From assembly GCA_949316495.1 (NCBI GenBank), contig OX439010.1, positions 24,805,766 to 24,869,765 of the forward strand: a stretch of DNA of 64,000 nt, given 5' to 3'. The stretch comes from Amphiduros pacificus (lineage: Eukaryota; Annelida; Polychaeta; Phyllodocida; Hesionidae). The translations under genes were made by a program, and so were the position numbers. Below are positions 1-14,430 of the stretch, piece by piece. Every line of letters starts with the position of its first letter. Position 1 is the stretch's first letter. The notes beneath the pieces were generated by a model. That model saw only the letters and a program-made list of their open reading frames with translations, made no database searches and was not told the origin of the DNA.

Positions 1-3000
1 GTGATATCCAGCATTCTGTATCATTCTGAATGAAGTGTGGCCTTCCACTTATCATACTATAAGTGATATCCAGCATTCTGAATCATTCTGGATGAAGTGT
101 GGTTATTCCACCTATTATACTATAAGTGATATCCAGCATTCTGTATCATTCTGAATGAAGTGTGGCCATTCCACCTATTATACTATAAGTGATATCCAGC
201 ATTCTGTATCATTCTGAATGAAGTGTGGCTATTCCACCTATTATACTATAAGTGATATCCAGCATTCTGTATCATTCTGGATGAAGTGTGGCCATTCCAC
301 CTATTATACAATAAGTGATATCCAGCATTCTGTATCATTCTGAATGAAGTGTGGCCATTCCACCTATTATACTATAAGTGATATCCAGCATTCTGTATCA
401 TTCTGAATGAAGTGTGGCCATTCCACCTATTATACCATAAGTGATATCCAGCATTCTGTATCATTCTGAATGAAGTGTGGCCATTCCACCTATTATACCA
501 TAAGTGATATCCAGCATTCTGTATCATTCTGAATGAAGTGAGGCCATTCCACATAATATACTATAAGTGATATCCAGCATTCTGTATCATTCTGAATGAA
601 GTGTGGCCATTCCACCTATTATACTATAAGTGATATCCAGCATTCTGTATCATTCTGAATGAAGTGTGGCCTTCCACCTATTATACTATAAGTGATATCC
701 AGCATTCTGTATCATTCTGAATGAAGTGAGGCCATTCCACCTCATATACTATAAGTGATATCTAGCATTCTGTATCATTCTGAATGAAGTGTGGCCTTCC
801 ACCTATTATACTATAAGTGATATCCAGCATTCTGTATCATTCTGAATGAAGTGTGGCCTTCCACCAATTATACTATAAGTGATATCCAGCATTCTGTATC
901 ATTCTGAATGAAGTGTGGCCATTCCACCTATTATACTATAAGTGATATCCAGCATTCTGTATCATTCTGGATGAAGTGTGGCTATTCCACCTATTATACT
1001 ATAAGTGATATCCAGCATTCTGTATCATTCTGAATGAAGTGTGGCCATTCCACCTATTATACTATAAGTGATATCCAGCATTCTGTATCATTTTGGATGA
1101 AGTGTGGCCATTCCACCTATTATACTATAAGTGATATCCAGCATTCTGTATCATTCTGGATGAAGTGTGGCCTTCCACCTATTATACTATAAGTGATATC
1201 CAGCATTCTGTATCATTCTGAATGAAGTGTGGCCTTCCACCTATTATACTATAAGTGATATCCAGCATTCTGTATCATTCTGAATGAAGTGTGGCCATTC
1301 CACCTATTATACTATAAGTGATATCCAGCATTCTGTATCATTCTGGATGAAGTGTGGCTATTCCACCTATTATACTATAAGTGATATCCAGCATTCTGTA
1401 TCATTCTGGATGAAGTGTGGCTATTCCACCTATTATACTATAAGTGATATCCAGCATTCTGTATCATTCTGAATGAAGTGTGGCCATTCCACCTATTATA
1501 CTATAAGTGATATCCAGCATTCTGTATCATTCTGAATGAAGTGTGGCCATTCCACCTATTATACTATAAGTGATATCCAGCATTCTGTATCATTCTGGAT
1601 GAAGTGTGGCTATTCCACCTATTATACTATAAGTGATATCCAGCATTCTGTATCATTCTGAATGAAGTGTGGCCATTCCACCTATTATACTATAAGTGAT
1701 ATCCAGCATTCTGTATCATTCTGAATGAAGTGTGGCCTTCCACCTATTATACTATAAGTGATATCCAGCATTCTGTATCATTCTGAATGAAGTGTGGCCA
1801 TTCCACCTATTATACTATAAGTGATATCCAGCATTCTGTATCATTCTGGATGAAGTTTGGCTATTCCACCTATAATACTATAAGTGATATCCAGCATTCT
1901 GTATCATTCTGAATGAAGTGTGGCCATTCCACCTATTATACTATAAGTGATATCCAGCATTCTGTATCATTCTGAATGAAGTGTGGCCATTCCACCTATT
2001 ATACTATAAGTGATATCCAGCATTCTGTATCATTCTGGATGAAGTGTGGCCATTCCACCTATTATACTATAAGTGATATCCAGCATTCTGTATCATTCTG
2101 AATGAAGTGAGGCCATTCCACCTATTACACTATAAGTGATATCCAGCATTCTGTATCATTCTGAATGAAGTGTGGACATTCCACCTATTATACTATAAGT
2201 GATATCCAGCATTCTGTATCATTCTGGATGAAGTGTGGCCATTCCACCTATTATACTATAAGTGATATCCAGCATTCTGTATCATTCTGGATGAAGTGTG
2301 GCCATTCCACCTATTATACTATAAGTGATATCCAGCATTCTGTATCATTCTGAATGAAGTGTGGCCATTCCACCTATTATACTATAAGTGATATCCAGCA
2401 TTCTGTATCATTCTGAATGAAGTGTGGCCATTCCACCTATTATACTATAAGTGATATCCAGCATTCTGTATCATTCTGGATGAAGTGTGGCCATTCCACC
2501 TATTATACTATAAGTGATATCCAGCATTCTGTATCATTCTGGATGAAGTGTGGCCATTCCACCTATTATACTATAAGTGATATCCAGCATTCTGTATCAT
2601 TCTGAATGAAGTGTGGCCATTCCACCTATTATACTATAAGTGATATCCAGCATTCTGTATCATTCTGGATGAAGTGTGGCCATTCCACCTATTATACTAT
2701 AAGTGATATCCAGCATTCTGTATCATTCTGAATGAAGTGTGGCTATTCCATTTATTATACTATAAGTGATATCCAGCATTCTGTATCATTCTGGATGAAG
2801 TGTGGCCATTCCACCTATTATACTATAAGTGATATCCAGCATTCTGTATCATTCTGAATGAAGTGTGGCCATTCCACCTATTATACTATAAGTGATATCC
2901 AGCATTCTGTATCATTCTGAATGAAGTGTGGACATTCCACCTATTATACTATAAGTGATATCCAGCATTCTGTATCATTCTGGATGAAGTGTGGTTATTC

Positions 3001-6000
3001 CACCTATTATACTATAAGTGATATCCAGCATTCTGTATCATTCTGGATGAAGTGTGGCCATTCCACCTATTATACTACAAGTGATATCCAGCATTCTGAG
3101 TCATTCTGGATGAAGTGTGGTTATTCCACCTATTATACTATAAGTGATATCCAGCATTCTGTATCATTCTGAATGAAGTGTGGCCATTCCACCTATTATA
3201 CTATAAGTGATATCCAGCATTCTGTATCATTCTGAATGAAGTGTGGCTATTCCACCTATTATACTATAAGTGATATCCAGCTTTCTGTATCATTCTGGAT
3301 GAAGTGTGGCTATTCCACCTATTATACTATAAGTGATATCCAGCATTCTGTATCATTCTGGATGAAGTGTGGTTATTCGACCTATTATACTATAAGTGAT
3401 ATCCAGCATTCTGTATCATTCTGAATGAAGTGTGGCCATTCCACCTATTATACTATAAGTGATATCCAGCATTCTGTATCATTCTGAATGAAGTGTGGCC
3501 ATTCCACCTATTATACTATAAGTGATATCCAGCATTCTGTATCATTCTGAATGAAGTGTGGCCATTCCACCTATTATACTATAAGTGATATCCAGCATTC
3601 TGTATCATTCTGGATGAAGTGTGGTTATTCGACCTATTATACTATAAGTGATATCCAGCATTCTGTATCATTCTGAATGAAGTGTGGCCATTCCACCTAT
3701 TATACTATAAGTGATATCCAGCATTCTGTATCATTCTGAATGAAGTGTGGCCATTCCACCTATTATACTATAAGTGATATCCAGCATTCTGTATCATTCT
3801 GAATGAAGTGTGGCTATTCCACCTATTATACTATAAGTGATATCCAGCTTTCTGTATCATTCTGGATGAAGTGTGGCTATTCCACCTATTATACTATAAG
3901 TGATATCCAGCATTCTGTATCATTCTGAATGAAGTGTTGCCTTCCACCTATTATACTATAAGTGATATCCAGCTTTCTGTATCATTCTGAATAAAGTGTG
4001 GCCATTCCACCTATTATACTATAAGTGATATCCAGCATTCTGTATCATTCCGAATGAAGTGTGGCTATTCCACCTATTATACTATAAGTGATATCCAGCA
4101 TTCTGTATCATTCTGAATGAAGTGTGGCCTTCCACTTATCATACTATAAGTGATATCCAGCATTCTGTATCATTCTGAATGAAGTGTGGACATTCCACCT
4201 ATTATACTATAAGTGATATCCAGCATTCTGTATCATTCTGAATGAAGTGTGGCTATTCCACCTATTATACTATAAGTGATATCCAGCTTTCTGTATCATT
4301 CTGGATGAAGTGTGGCCTTCCACCTATTATACTATAAGTGATATCCAGCATTCTGTATCATTCTGGATGAAGTGTGGCCATTCCACCTATTATACTATAA
4401 GTGATATCCAGCATTCTGTATCATTCTGAATGAAGTGTGGCCATTCCACCTATTATACTATAAGTGATATCCAGCATTCTGTATCATTCTGGATGAAGTG
4501 TGGCCATTCCACCTATTACACTATAAGTGATATCCAGCATTCTGTATCATTCTGGATGAAGTGTGGCCATTCCACCTATTATACTATAAGTGATATCCAG
4601 CTTTCTGTATCATTCTGGATGAAGTGTGGCTATTCCACCTATTATACTATAAGTGATATCCAGCATTCTGTATCATTCTGAATGAAGTGTGGCCATTCCA
4701 CCTATTATACTATAAGTGATATCCAGCATTCTGTATCATTCTGAATGAAGTGTGGCCTTCCACCTATTATACTATAAGTGATATCCAGCATTCTGTATCA
4801 TTCTGAATGAAGTGTGGCCTTCCACCTATTATACTATAAGTGATATCCAGCTTTCTGTATCATTCTGGATGAAGTGTGGCCTTCCACCTATTAAACTATA
4901 AGTGATATCCAGCATTCTGTATCATTCTGGATGAAGTGTGGCCATTCCAACTATTATACTATAAGTGATATCCAGCATTCTGTATCATTCTGAATGAAGT
5001 GTGGCCTTCCACCTATTATACTATAAGTGATATCCAGCTTTCTGTATCATTCTGGATGAAGTGTGGCCTTCCACCTATTAAACTATAAGTGATATCCAGC
5101 ATTCTGTATCATTCTGAATGAAGTGTGGCCTTCCACCTATTATACTATAAGTGATATCCAGCTTTCTGTATCATTCTGAATGAAGTGTGGCCTTCCACCT
5201 ATTATACTATAAGTGATATCCAGCTTTCTGTATCATTCTGGATGAAGTGTGGCCTTCCACCTATTAAACTATAAGTGATATCCAGCATTCTGTATCATTC
5301 TGGATGAAGTGTGGCCATTCCACCTATTATACTATAAGTGATATCCAGCATTCTGTATCATTCTGAATGAAGTGTGGCCTTCCACCTATTATACTATAAG
5401 TGATATCCAGCTTTCTGTATCATTCTGGATGAAGTGTGGCCTTCCACCTATTAAACTATAAGTGATATCCAGCATTCTGTATCATTCTGGATGAAGTGTG
5501 GCCATTCCACCTATTATACTATAAGTGATATCCAGCATTCTGTATCATTCTGAATAAAGTGTGGCCATTCCACCTATTATACTATAAGTGATATCCAGCA
5601 TTCTGTATCATTCTGGATGAAGTGTGGCCATTCCACCTATTATACTATAAGTGATATCCAGCATTCTGTATCATTCCGAATGAAGTGTGGCCATTCCACC
5701 TATTATACTATAAGTGATATCCAGCATTCTGTATCATTCTGGATGAAGTGTGGTTATTCGACCTATTATACTATAAGTGATATCCAGCATTCTGTATCAT
5801 TCTGAATGAAGTGTGGCCATTCCACCTATTATACTATAAGTGATATCCAGCATTCTGTATCATTCTGAATGAAGTGTGGCCATTCCACCTATTATACTAT
5901 AAGTGATATCCAGCATTCTGTATCATTCTGGATGAAGTGTGGCCATTCCACCTATTATACTATAAGTGATATCCAGCATTCTGTATCATTCCGAATGAAG

Positions 6001-9000
6001 TGTGGCCATTCCACCTATTATACTATAAGTGATATCCAGCATTCTGTATCATTCTGGATGAAGTGTGGTTATTCGACCTATTATACTATAAGTGATATCC
6101 AGCATTCTGTATCATTCTGAATGAAGTGTGGCCATTCCACCTATTATACTATAAGTGATATCCAGCATTCTGTATCATTCTGAATGAAGTGTGGCCATTC
6201 CACCTATTATACTATAAGTGATATCCAGCATTCTGTATCATTCTGAATGAAGTGTGGCTATTCCACCTATTATACTATAAGTGATATCCAGCTTTCTGTA
6301 TCATTCTGGATGAAGTGTGGCTATTCCACCTATTATACTATAAGTGATATCCAGCATTCTGTATCATTCTGAATGAAGTGTTGCCTTCCACCTATTATAC
6401 TATAAGTGATATCCAGCTTTCTGTATCATTCTGAATAAAGTGTGGCCATTCCACCTATTATACTATAAGTGATATCCAGCATTCTGTATCATTCCGAATG
6501 AAGTGTGGCTATTCCACCTATTATACTATAAGTGATATCCAGCATTCTGTATCATTCTGAATGAAGTGTGGCCTTCCACTTATCATACTATAAGTCATAT
6601 CCAGCATTCTGAATCATTCTGGATGAAGTGTTGCCTTCCACCTATTATACTATAAGTGATATCCAGCATTCTGTATCATTCTGAATGAAGTGTTGCCTTC
6701 CACCTATTATACTATAAGTGATATCCAGCATTCTGTATCATTCTGAATGAAGTGTGGACATTCCACCTATTATACTATAAGTGATATCCAGCATTCTGTA
6801 TCATTCTGAATGAAGTGTGGCTATTCCACCTATTATACTATAAGTGATATCCAGCTTTCTGTATCATTCTGGATGAAGTGTGGCCTTCCACCTATTATAC
6901 TATAAGTGATATCCAGCATTCTGTATCATTCTGGATGAAGTGTGGCCATTCCACCTATTATACTATAAGTGATATCCAGCATTCTGTATCATTCTGAATG
7001 AAGTGTGGCCATTCCACCTATTATACTATAAGTGATATCCAGCATTCTGTATCATTCTGGATGAAGTGTGGCCATTCCACCTATTACACTATAAGTGATA
7101 TCCAGCATTCTGTATCATTCTGGATGAAGTGTGGCCATTCCACCTATTATACTATAAGTGATATCCAGCTTTCTGTATCATTCTGGATGAAGTGTGGCTA
7201 TTCCACCTATTATACTATAAGTGATATCCAGCATTCTGTATCATTCTGAATGAAGTGTGGCCATTCCACCTATTATACTATAAGTGATATCCAGCATTCT
7301 GTATCATTCTGAATGAAGTGTGGCCTTCCACCTATTATACTATAAGTGATATCCAGCATTCTGTATCATTCTGAATGAAGTGTGGCCTTCCACCTATTAT
7401 ACTATAAGTGATATCCAGCTTTCTGTATCATTCTGGATGAAGTGTGGCCTTCCACCTATTAAACTATAAGTGATATCCAGCATTCTGTATCATTCTGGAT
7501 GAAGTGTGGCCATTCCACCTATTATACTATAAGTGATATCCAGCATTCTGTATCATTCTGAATGAAGTGTGGCCTTCCACCTATTATACTATAAGTGATA
7601 TCCAGCTTTCTGTATCATTCTGGATGAAGTGTGGCCTTCCACCTATTAAACTATAAGTGATATCCAGCATTCTGTATCATTCTGAATGAAGTGTGGCCTT
7701 CCACCTATTATACTATAAGTGATATCCAGCTTTCTGTATCATTCTGGATGAAGTGTGGCCTTCCACCTATTAAACTATAAGTGATATCCAGCATTCTGTA
7801 TCATTCTGGATGAAGTGTGGCCATTCCACCTATTATACTATAAGTGATATCCAGCATTCTGTATCATTCTGAATGAAGTGTGGCCTTCCACCTATTATAC
7901 TATAAGTGATATCCAGCTTTCTGTATCATTCTGGATGAAGTGTGGCCTTCCACCTATTAAACTATAAGTGATATCCAGCATTCTGTATCATTCTGGATGA
8001 AGTGTGGCCATTCCACCTATTATACTATAAGTGATATCCAGCATTCTGTATCATTCTGAATAAAGTGTGGCCATTCCACCTATTATACTATAAGTGATAT
8101 CCAGCATTCTGTATCATTCTGGATGAAGTGTGGCCATTCCACCTATTATACTATAAGTGATATCCAGCATTCTGTATCATTCCGAATGAAGTGTGGCTAT
8201 TCCACCTATTATACTATAAGTGATATCCAGCATTCTGTATCATTCTGAATGAAGTGTGGCCTTCCACTTATCATACTATAAGTGATATCCAGCATTCTGA
8301 ATCATTCTGGATGAAGTGTTGCCTTCCACCTATTATACTATAAGTGATATCCAGCATTCTGTATCATTCTGAATGAAGTGTTGCCTTCCACCTATTATAC
8401 TATAAGTGATATCCAGCTTTCTGTATCATTCTGAATAAAGTGTGGCCATTCCACCTATTATACTATAAGTGATATCCAGCATTCTGTATCATTCTGGATG
8501 AAGTGTGGCCATTCCACCTATTATACTATAAGTAATATCCAGCATTCTGTATCATTCCGAATGAAGTGTGGCTATTCCACCTATTATACTATAAGTGATA
8601 TCCAGCATTCTGTATCATTCTGAATGAAGTGTGGCCTTCCACTTATCATACTATAAGTGATATCCAGCATTCTGAATCATTCTGGATGAAGTGTTGCCTT
8701 CCACCTATTATACTATAAGTGATATCCAGCATTCTGTATCATTCTGAATGAAGTGTGGCCTTCCACCTATTATACTATAAGTGATATCCAGCATTCTGTA
8801 TCATTCTGAATGAAGTGTGGACATTCCACCTATTATACTATAAGTGATATCCAGCATTCTGTATCATTCTGAATGAAGTGTGGCCTTCCACCTATTATAC
8901 TATAAGTAATATCCAGCATTCTGTATCATTCCGAATGAAGTGTGGCCTTCCACCTATTATACTATAAGTGATATCCAGCATTCTGTATCATTCTGAATGA

Positions 9001-11189
9001 AGTGTGGCCATTCCACCTATTATATTATAAGTGATATCCAGCATTCTGTATCATTCTGGATGAAGTGTGGCCTTCCACCTATTATACTATAAGTGATATC
9101 CAGCATTCTGTATCATTCTTGATGAAGTGTGGCCATTCCACCTATTATACTATAAGTGATATCCAGCATTCTGTATCATTCTGAATGAAGTGTGGCCATT
9201 CCACCTATTATATTATAAGTGATATCCAGCATTCTGTATCATTCTGGATGAAGTGTGGCCTTCCACCTATTATACTATAAGTGATATCCAGCATTCTGTA
9301 TCATTCTGGATGAAGTGTGGCCATTCCACCTATTATACTATAAGTGATATCCAGCATTCTGTATCATTCTGGATGAAGTGTGGCCATTCCACCTATTATA
9401 CTATAAGTGATATCCAGCATTCTGTATCATTCTGGATGAAGTGTGGCCATTCCACCTATTATACTATAAGTGATATCCAGCATTCTGTATCATTCTGGAT
9501 GAAGTGTGGCCTTCCACCTATTATACTATAAGTGATATCCAGCATTCTGTATCATTCTGGATGAAGTGTGGCCATTCCACCTATTATACTATAAGTGATA
9601 TCCAGCATTCTGTATCATTCCGAATGAAGTGTGGCCATTCCACCAATTATACTATAAGTGATATCCAGCATTCTGAGTCATTCTGGATGAAGTGTGGCCA
9701 TTCCACCTATTATATTATAAGTGATATCCAGCATTCTGTATCATTCTGAATGAAGTGTGGCCTTCCACCTATTATACTATAAGTGATATCCAGCATTCTG
9801 TATCATTCTGGATGAAGTGTGGCCATTCCACCTATTATACTATAAGTGATATCCAGCATTCTGTATCATTCTGGATGAAGTGAGGCCATTCCACCTATTA
9901 TACTATAAGTGATATCCAGCATTCTGTATCATTCTGGATGAAGTGTGGCCATTCCACCTATTATACTATAAGTGATATCCAGCATTCTGTATCATTCTGA
10001 ATGAAGTGTGGCCATTCCACCTATTATATTATAAGTGATATCCAGCATTCTGTATCATTCTGAATGAAGTGTGGCCTTCCACCTATTATACTATAAGTGA
10101 TATCCAGCATTCTGTATCATTCTGGATGAAGTGTGGCCATTCCACCTATTATATTATAAGTGATATCCAGCATTCTGTATCATTCCGAATGAAGTGTGGC
10201 CATTCCACCAATTATACTATAAGTGATATCCAGCATTCTGTATCATTCTGGATGAAGTGTGGCCTTCCACCTATTATACTATAAGTGATATCCAGCATTC
10301 TGTATCATTCTGGATGAAGTGTGGCCATTCCACCTATTATACTATAAGTGATATCCAGCATTCTGTATCATTCTGGATGAAGTGAGGCCATTCCACCTAT
10401 TATACTATAAGTGATATCCAGCATTCTGTATCATTCTGAATGAAGTGTGGCCATTCCACCTATTATACTATAAGTGATATCCAGCATTCTGTATCATTCT
10501 GGATGAAGTGTGGCCATTCCACCTATTATACTATAAGTGATATCCAGCATTCTGTATCATTCTGAATGAAGTGTGGCCATTCCACCTATTATACTATAAG
10601 TGATATCCAGCATTCTGTATCATTCTGAATGAAGTGTGGCCATTCCACCTATTATACTATAAGTGATATCCAGCATTCTGTATCATTCTGGATGAAGTGT
10701 GGCCATTCCACCTATTATACTATAAGTGATATCCAGCATTCTGTATCATTCTGAATGAAGTGTGGCCATTCCACCTATTATACTATAAGTGATATCCAGC
10801 ATTCTGTATCATTCTGAATGAAGTGTGGCCATTCCACCTATTATACTATAAGTGATATCCAGCATTCTGTATCATTCTGAATGAAGTGTGGCCATTCCAC
10901 CTATTATACTATAAGTGATATCCAGCATTCTGTATCATTCTGAATAAAGTGTGGCCATTCCACCTATTATACTATAAGTGATATCCAGCATTCTGTATCA
11001 TTCTGAATGAAGTGTGGCCATTCCACCTATTATACTATAAGTGATATCCAGCATTCTGTATCATTCTGAATGAAGTGTGGCCATTCCACCTATTATACTA
11101 TAAGTGATATCCAGCATTCTGTATCATTCTGGATGAAGTGTGGCCATTCCACCTATTATACTATAAGTGATATCCAGCATTCTGAGTCA
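1..11189. repeat. 63-bp satellite array
   Basis: Head-to-tail array of a 63-bp unit, roughly 178 copies, running off the left edge so the true array is longer. Each unit carries GATATC and an AT-rich TATACTATAAG core. Units differ mainly at a few positions: GGCCATTCC, GGCTATTCC, GGTTATTCG or the 1-bp-shorter GGCCTTCC, and CTGGATG versus CTGAATG. Because 63 is divisible by three, runs without the 62-bp variant or the TGA variant form short open frames with a 21-residue period; these are artefacts. The array stops abruptly near 11189 in a unit diverged as CTGAGTCATTCC, followed by unrelated DNA. Probably heterochromatic satellite; a centromeric role is possible but unsupported here. Confidence 0.98.
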
Positions 11190-12398
11190 TTCCTATTCTA
11201 CGCAGAGCGGATTAATAATATACTCTTTTTAACAGAAATTCCACAAAACAAAACATACAAAATGCATTTAAATGTTGTTTTTTTACTGTTTCATTATTAT
11301 CAGTATAAAAGATAATAAGATAATGATTGAATATTTAATTGCAGCAATAGCCTTATCTATCTTACACCGATTAATCATTATCATTTATTTGTAATAAATG
11401 TCAGATTTAGTCATCTGATTTGGAACTGAAGATAATCTGAACTTTTATTTTTATCAAAGATACAAAAAGTATGATGTTAGATATTTGCCACCAGGTGACA
11501 CTTAAGTTTAACAAACCATGACTTGGTAAGCCAATGGTTTCAATAGCCGCTAGATGACACTCGAATCGAATAAAGATCTGTGGTCGATAAAAGAAAGATA
11601 TAAATTTTATTTAATATGATCTGATGATTTAGGATAAACTCACTGAGGCATGATCTAAATGATAAGCCTGAGCTGATATCCAAAACAAATTCTCCCATAA
11701 GCAGAGTCTTTATCTTATATTTGGTGCATCAAGCACAGGACTTGATTTTATGTATTGGGATTCAATTTGGGTATCATTGATCAGTAAATAGCAAAATATT
11801 TGTATGAGGCATTTGTTAAATAACATATGTATGGATTAAATGTCATGTCCTCTAATGCTGGCAACCAGGGTTCAAGCCTTTTCACACATCTACCCCAAGA
11901 CAGGTTATTAAACACTCTGGTATGTGTTATATGGTCCAACATGACGTAAATGTGAATTGAGCCACAGTGGCATGCTTTGCATGATACATTAAAATGATTT
12001 CAAATACAAAATATATCAATTTATGTTATTCAGCTCTTATCAAAGGCGCATACTGTCAAATGCCCAAACTAGGAATTCAGTAAGGGATGGATTATTTATG
12101 TAGGAGGAGATGGAGAAACAAATTGCTGATTTTTTTTTGTTTTCAGCACTCGGCCATTCTGAATTTTTGTTTTGAACCAAAATATGTCTCTATATATTTC
12201 TCACTTGAGCCACCAAATTATTTTCTTTGGTGCACACATCCTATTTTTTGAACTGATATGTGTGTAAATGGATGTATGATTTATTAGAAAATGATACAAT
12301 TCTTTATTTACACTAATTCACAGTTAATACAACTCTTTCAAGTAGTCATTTATTGGGGAAAACTTCATATGTTTACTACATCCTGTGAGTCAGGGGTT
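11190..12398. other. AT-rich intergenic DNA
   Basis: No gene, RNA or repeat recognised. AT-rich sequence directly beside the satellite edge, with only short unconserved open frames. Confidence 0.6.
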
Positions 12399-12605
12399 TT
12401 TGTCTTATTTACCATGAGTAAGGTCACATTAGCTATGGGCACTGCACAGACACCTAAGCCCCGACCACATATCGCCATATGGACATCACACATGTTTTGA
12501 GACATCAGGCAATCTAAATGTACCTTCGGTTGAGAGACGATTTTGTACAAAAAAATCCATCACCTAAGTAGCTTTTAGGAAATTGGAACAAATGTTTTAC
12601 TGACG
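12399..12605 (+). repeat. Dispersed repeat, copy 1 (MITE-like)
   Basis: This stretch matches the reverse complement of about 52785-52960. Shared blocks include CCATGAGT, GGGCACTGCA, CGACCACA-ATCGCC, AGACATCAGGC-like sequence and GGAAATTGGAACAAATGTT. The two copies are diverged with small indels, so this is an old interspersed family. The copy at 52765-53035 keeps inverted ends; here the ends are not clear. Confidence 0.7.
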
Positions 12606-13173
12606 AGGAAAGCCAGTCGGTGGGATTTCACTAAATAACTCACAGAATAAATAAAGTACAGAATTATTCAGAATTTGGAGGAGTGCAAAAGTGGTCAAAT
12701 TTGAACATAAGGGATGATAACAATCATCGTAAGAGAACTCATTCTGGATTAAAACCCACAAATTCATCTCCCACCCAGTAGGCCAGTGCCTTTAAGATAT
12801 AGCAAAATGTTAAAGCGAAATGCAAAGATTTATCAGTGAATAGTTATGAGTGTTAATGAATTGATTACAAAACATTTTCTCTGCCTGGTTACCATTGTGG
12901 TTTTGGCTTTGAAACTGCCCAATTCAAATATTCTTGAATTGTTTCAAACGTGCATTAAACCCCCAAATATAAAATGTAACTGTTGAATATATGTTTTTCG
13001 GCAAATGTCATTGTCAAGATATTATAATTTATGTTAAGTAAAAAAGTACAATGAAAGTTTATGTTTTGACCAATAATAAATGTTAAGTAAAGTAATCAAG
13101 CTGAATGATTTGTTAATTTAAAAATTAAAAAAGATATTTGCAAAGATTGTATCTGACAGCAATGTAACATAAT
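12606..13173. other. AT-rich intergenic DNA
   Basis: No feature recognised between the dispersed repeat and the LINE fragment. Confidence 0.55.
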
Positions 13174-14430
13174 TCACTCTTGAAATCATCCCAGTCCAAC
13201 TTCTATACCAAATTAGTTGATGAAAACAAGCATGACCCAAGGAAACTTTTCAGATTCATCGATAAGGTCATGCACAAGATTATGGACACTCCCATGCCAC
13301 AGTCCACAGATGCAAAGGCCCAAGCTGAAAGGTTCAACAGCTTCTTTATTGAAAAAAATAGAGAAAATTCGGCTAGAAATGGATGATGCACAAACTCCCA
13401 CCTTTCTGTCACCAGGTGGCACTACGCACAATAGACCTGAGACACTAAACTGTTTCTCACCGTTAACGTTATCTGATACTGAAGTCAGGAAATTGATTCG
13501 GAGGTCGACCAAGAAGTCGTGTGAACTCGACCCCATCCCAACCTGGCTTCTTCATGACCTTATTGATGACCTCTTACCGATCAACACTGCCATTATCAAT
13601 AGGTCACTTACTGATGCATCGGTATCAGAAAACATGAAAATTGCTACCATCACACCGCTCCTGAATAAGATGGGTCTGGAACTTGTTGAGAAGAATTATA
13701 GACCAGTCTCTATTCTAACATATATATCAAAGTTTACTGAGAGGGCGGTAGCAAATCAGCTTATCCCCCATCTAGTAAGGAATGGCCTTACTGACAAGTT
13801 TCAGTCTGCCTATAAGGAATATCATAGCACTGAAACGGCCCTACTGAGAGTACACAATGACATCCTACGTGATCTGGATGACAGGAAGTCAGTTAATACT
13901 TGACCTCTCAGCTGCCTTTGACACTATAGACCATCAGATACTGCTTGACCAATTGGAGTCAAGATGTATTGTTAGTGGCCATGCTCTAGCCTGGATTAAG
14001 TCATATCTTTACTCTAGGAAGTATTAAAGTACACAATCTAACAGGTCATCGCTTAAATCCCTAAGGTATGGAGTTCCTCAGGGATCAGTCCTGGGACCTA
14101 TCCTTTTCACTATCTATATATCTCCTCTTGCTGACATCTTTGGTAAATATGGTCTCAAATATCATATATATGCAGATGATACCCAGATTTACATCCCTGT
14201 GGATCAATCATCCAGCCAAACTGAAGAAATTAGCGGAGCTGAATTAGTGGATTGTGTGGATGAAGTCAGACCCTTTCTGATATCTGATAAGATGAAAATA
14301 AATGACGGGAAATCTGAAATGCTATTATGTACTGACAGATATGGTACTGCTGTCAGTAACAACTTCCTGAACACTATTAGGGTAGGGATACTCTTCCTAC
14401 TCTGATAATTACAACCTTAGAGTCTTCTTA
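13174..14430 (+). mobile_element. Truncated L2/CR1-like LINE, reverse transcriptase part (copy A)
   Basis: Plus-strand remnant of a non-LTR retrotransposon ORF2. Seen in order: the pre-RT linker (residues like VDENKHDPRKLFRFIDKV, from 13208), RT blocks LVEKNYRPVSIL (about 13680) and QSAYKEYHSTETALL (about 13800), [14 protein letters not shown] (about 13905), YGVPQGSVLGPILF (about 14065) and the catalytic YADDTQIY (about 14168). The AFDTIDH / VPQGSVLGP / YADDTQ combination is typical of the L2/CR1 group. The frame changes at an A-run near 13360 and near 13890, and there is a stop near 14025. The endonuclease and C-terminus are missing. It is a dead 5'- and 3'-truncated copy of the same family as the elements at 16304-21430 and 37629-42925. 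Confidence 0.93.

Noticed and set aside
1-11189. Open frames repeating a 21-residue peptide (MKCGHSTYYTISDIQHSVSFW type)
   Set aside because: They arise only because the satellite period is 63; 62-bp units and TGA variants break them at random. No coding gene is supported.
1-11189. CRISPR-like regular spacing
   Set aside because: Units are contiguous with no unique spacers; this is a satellite.
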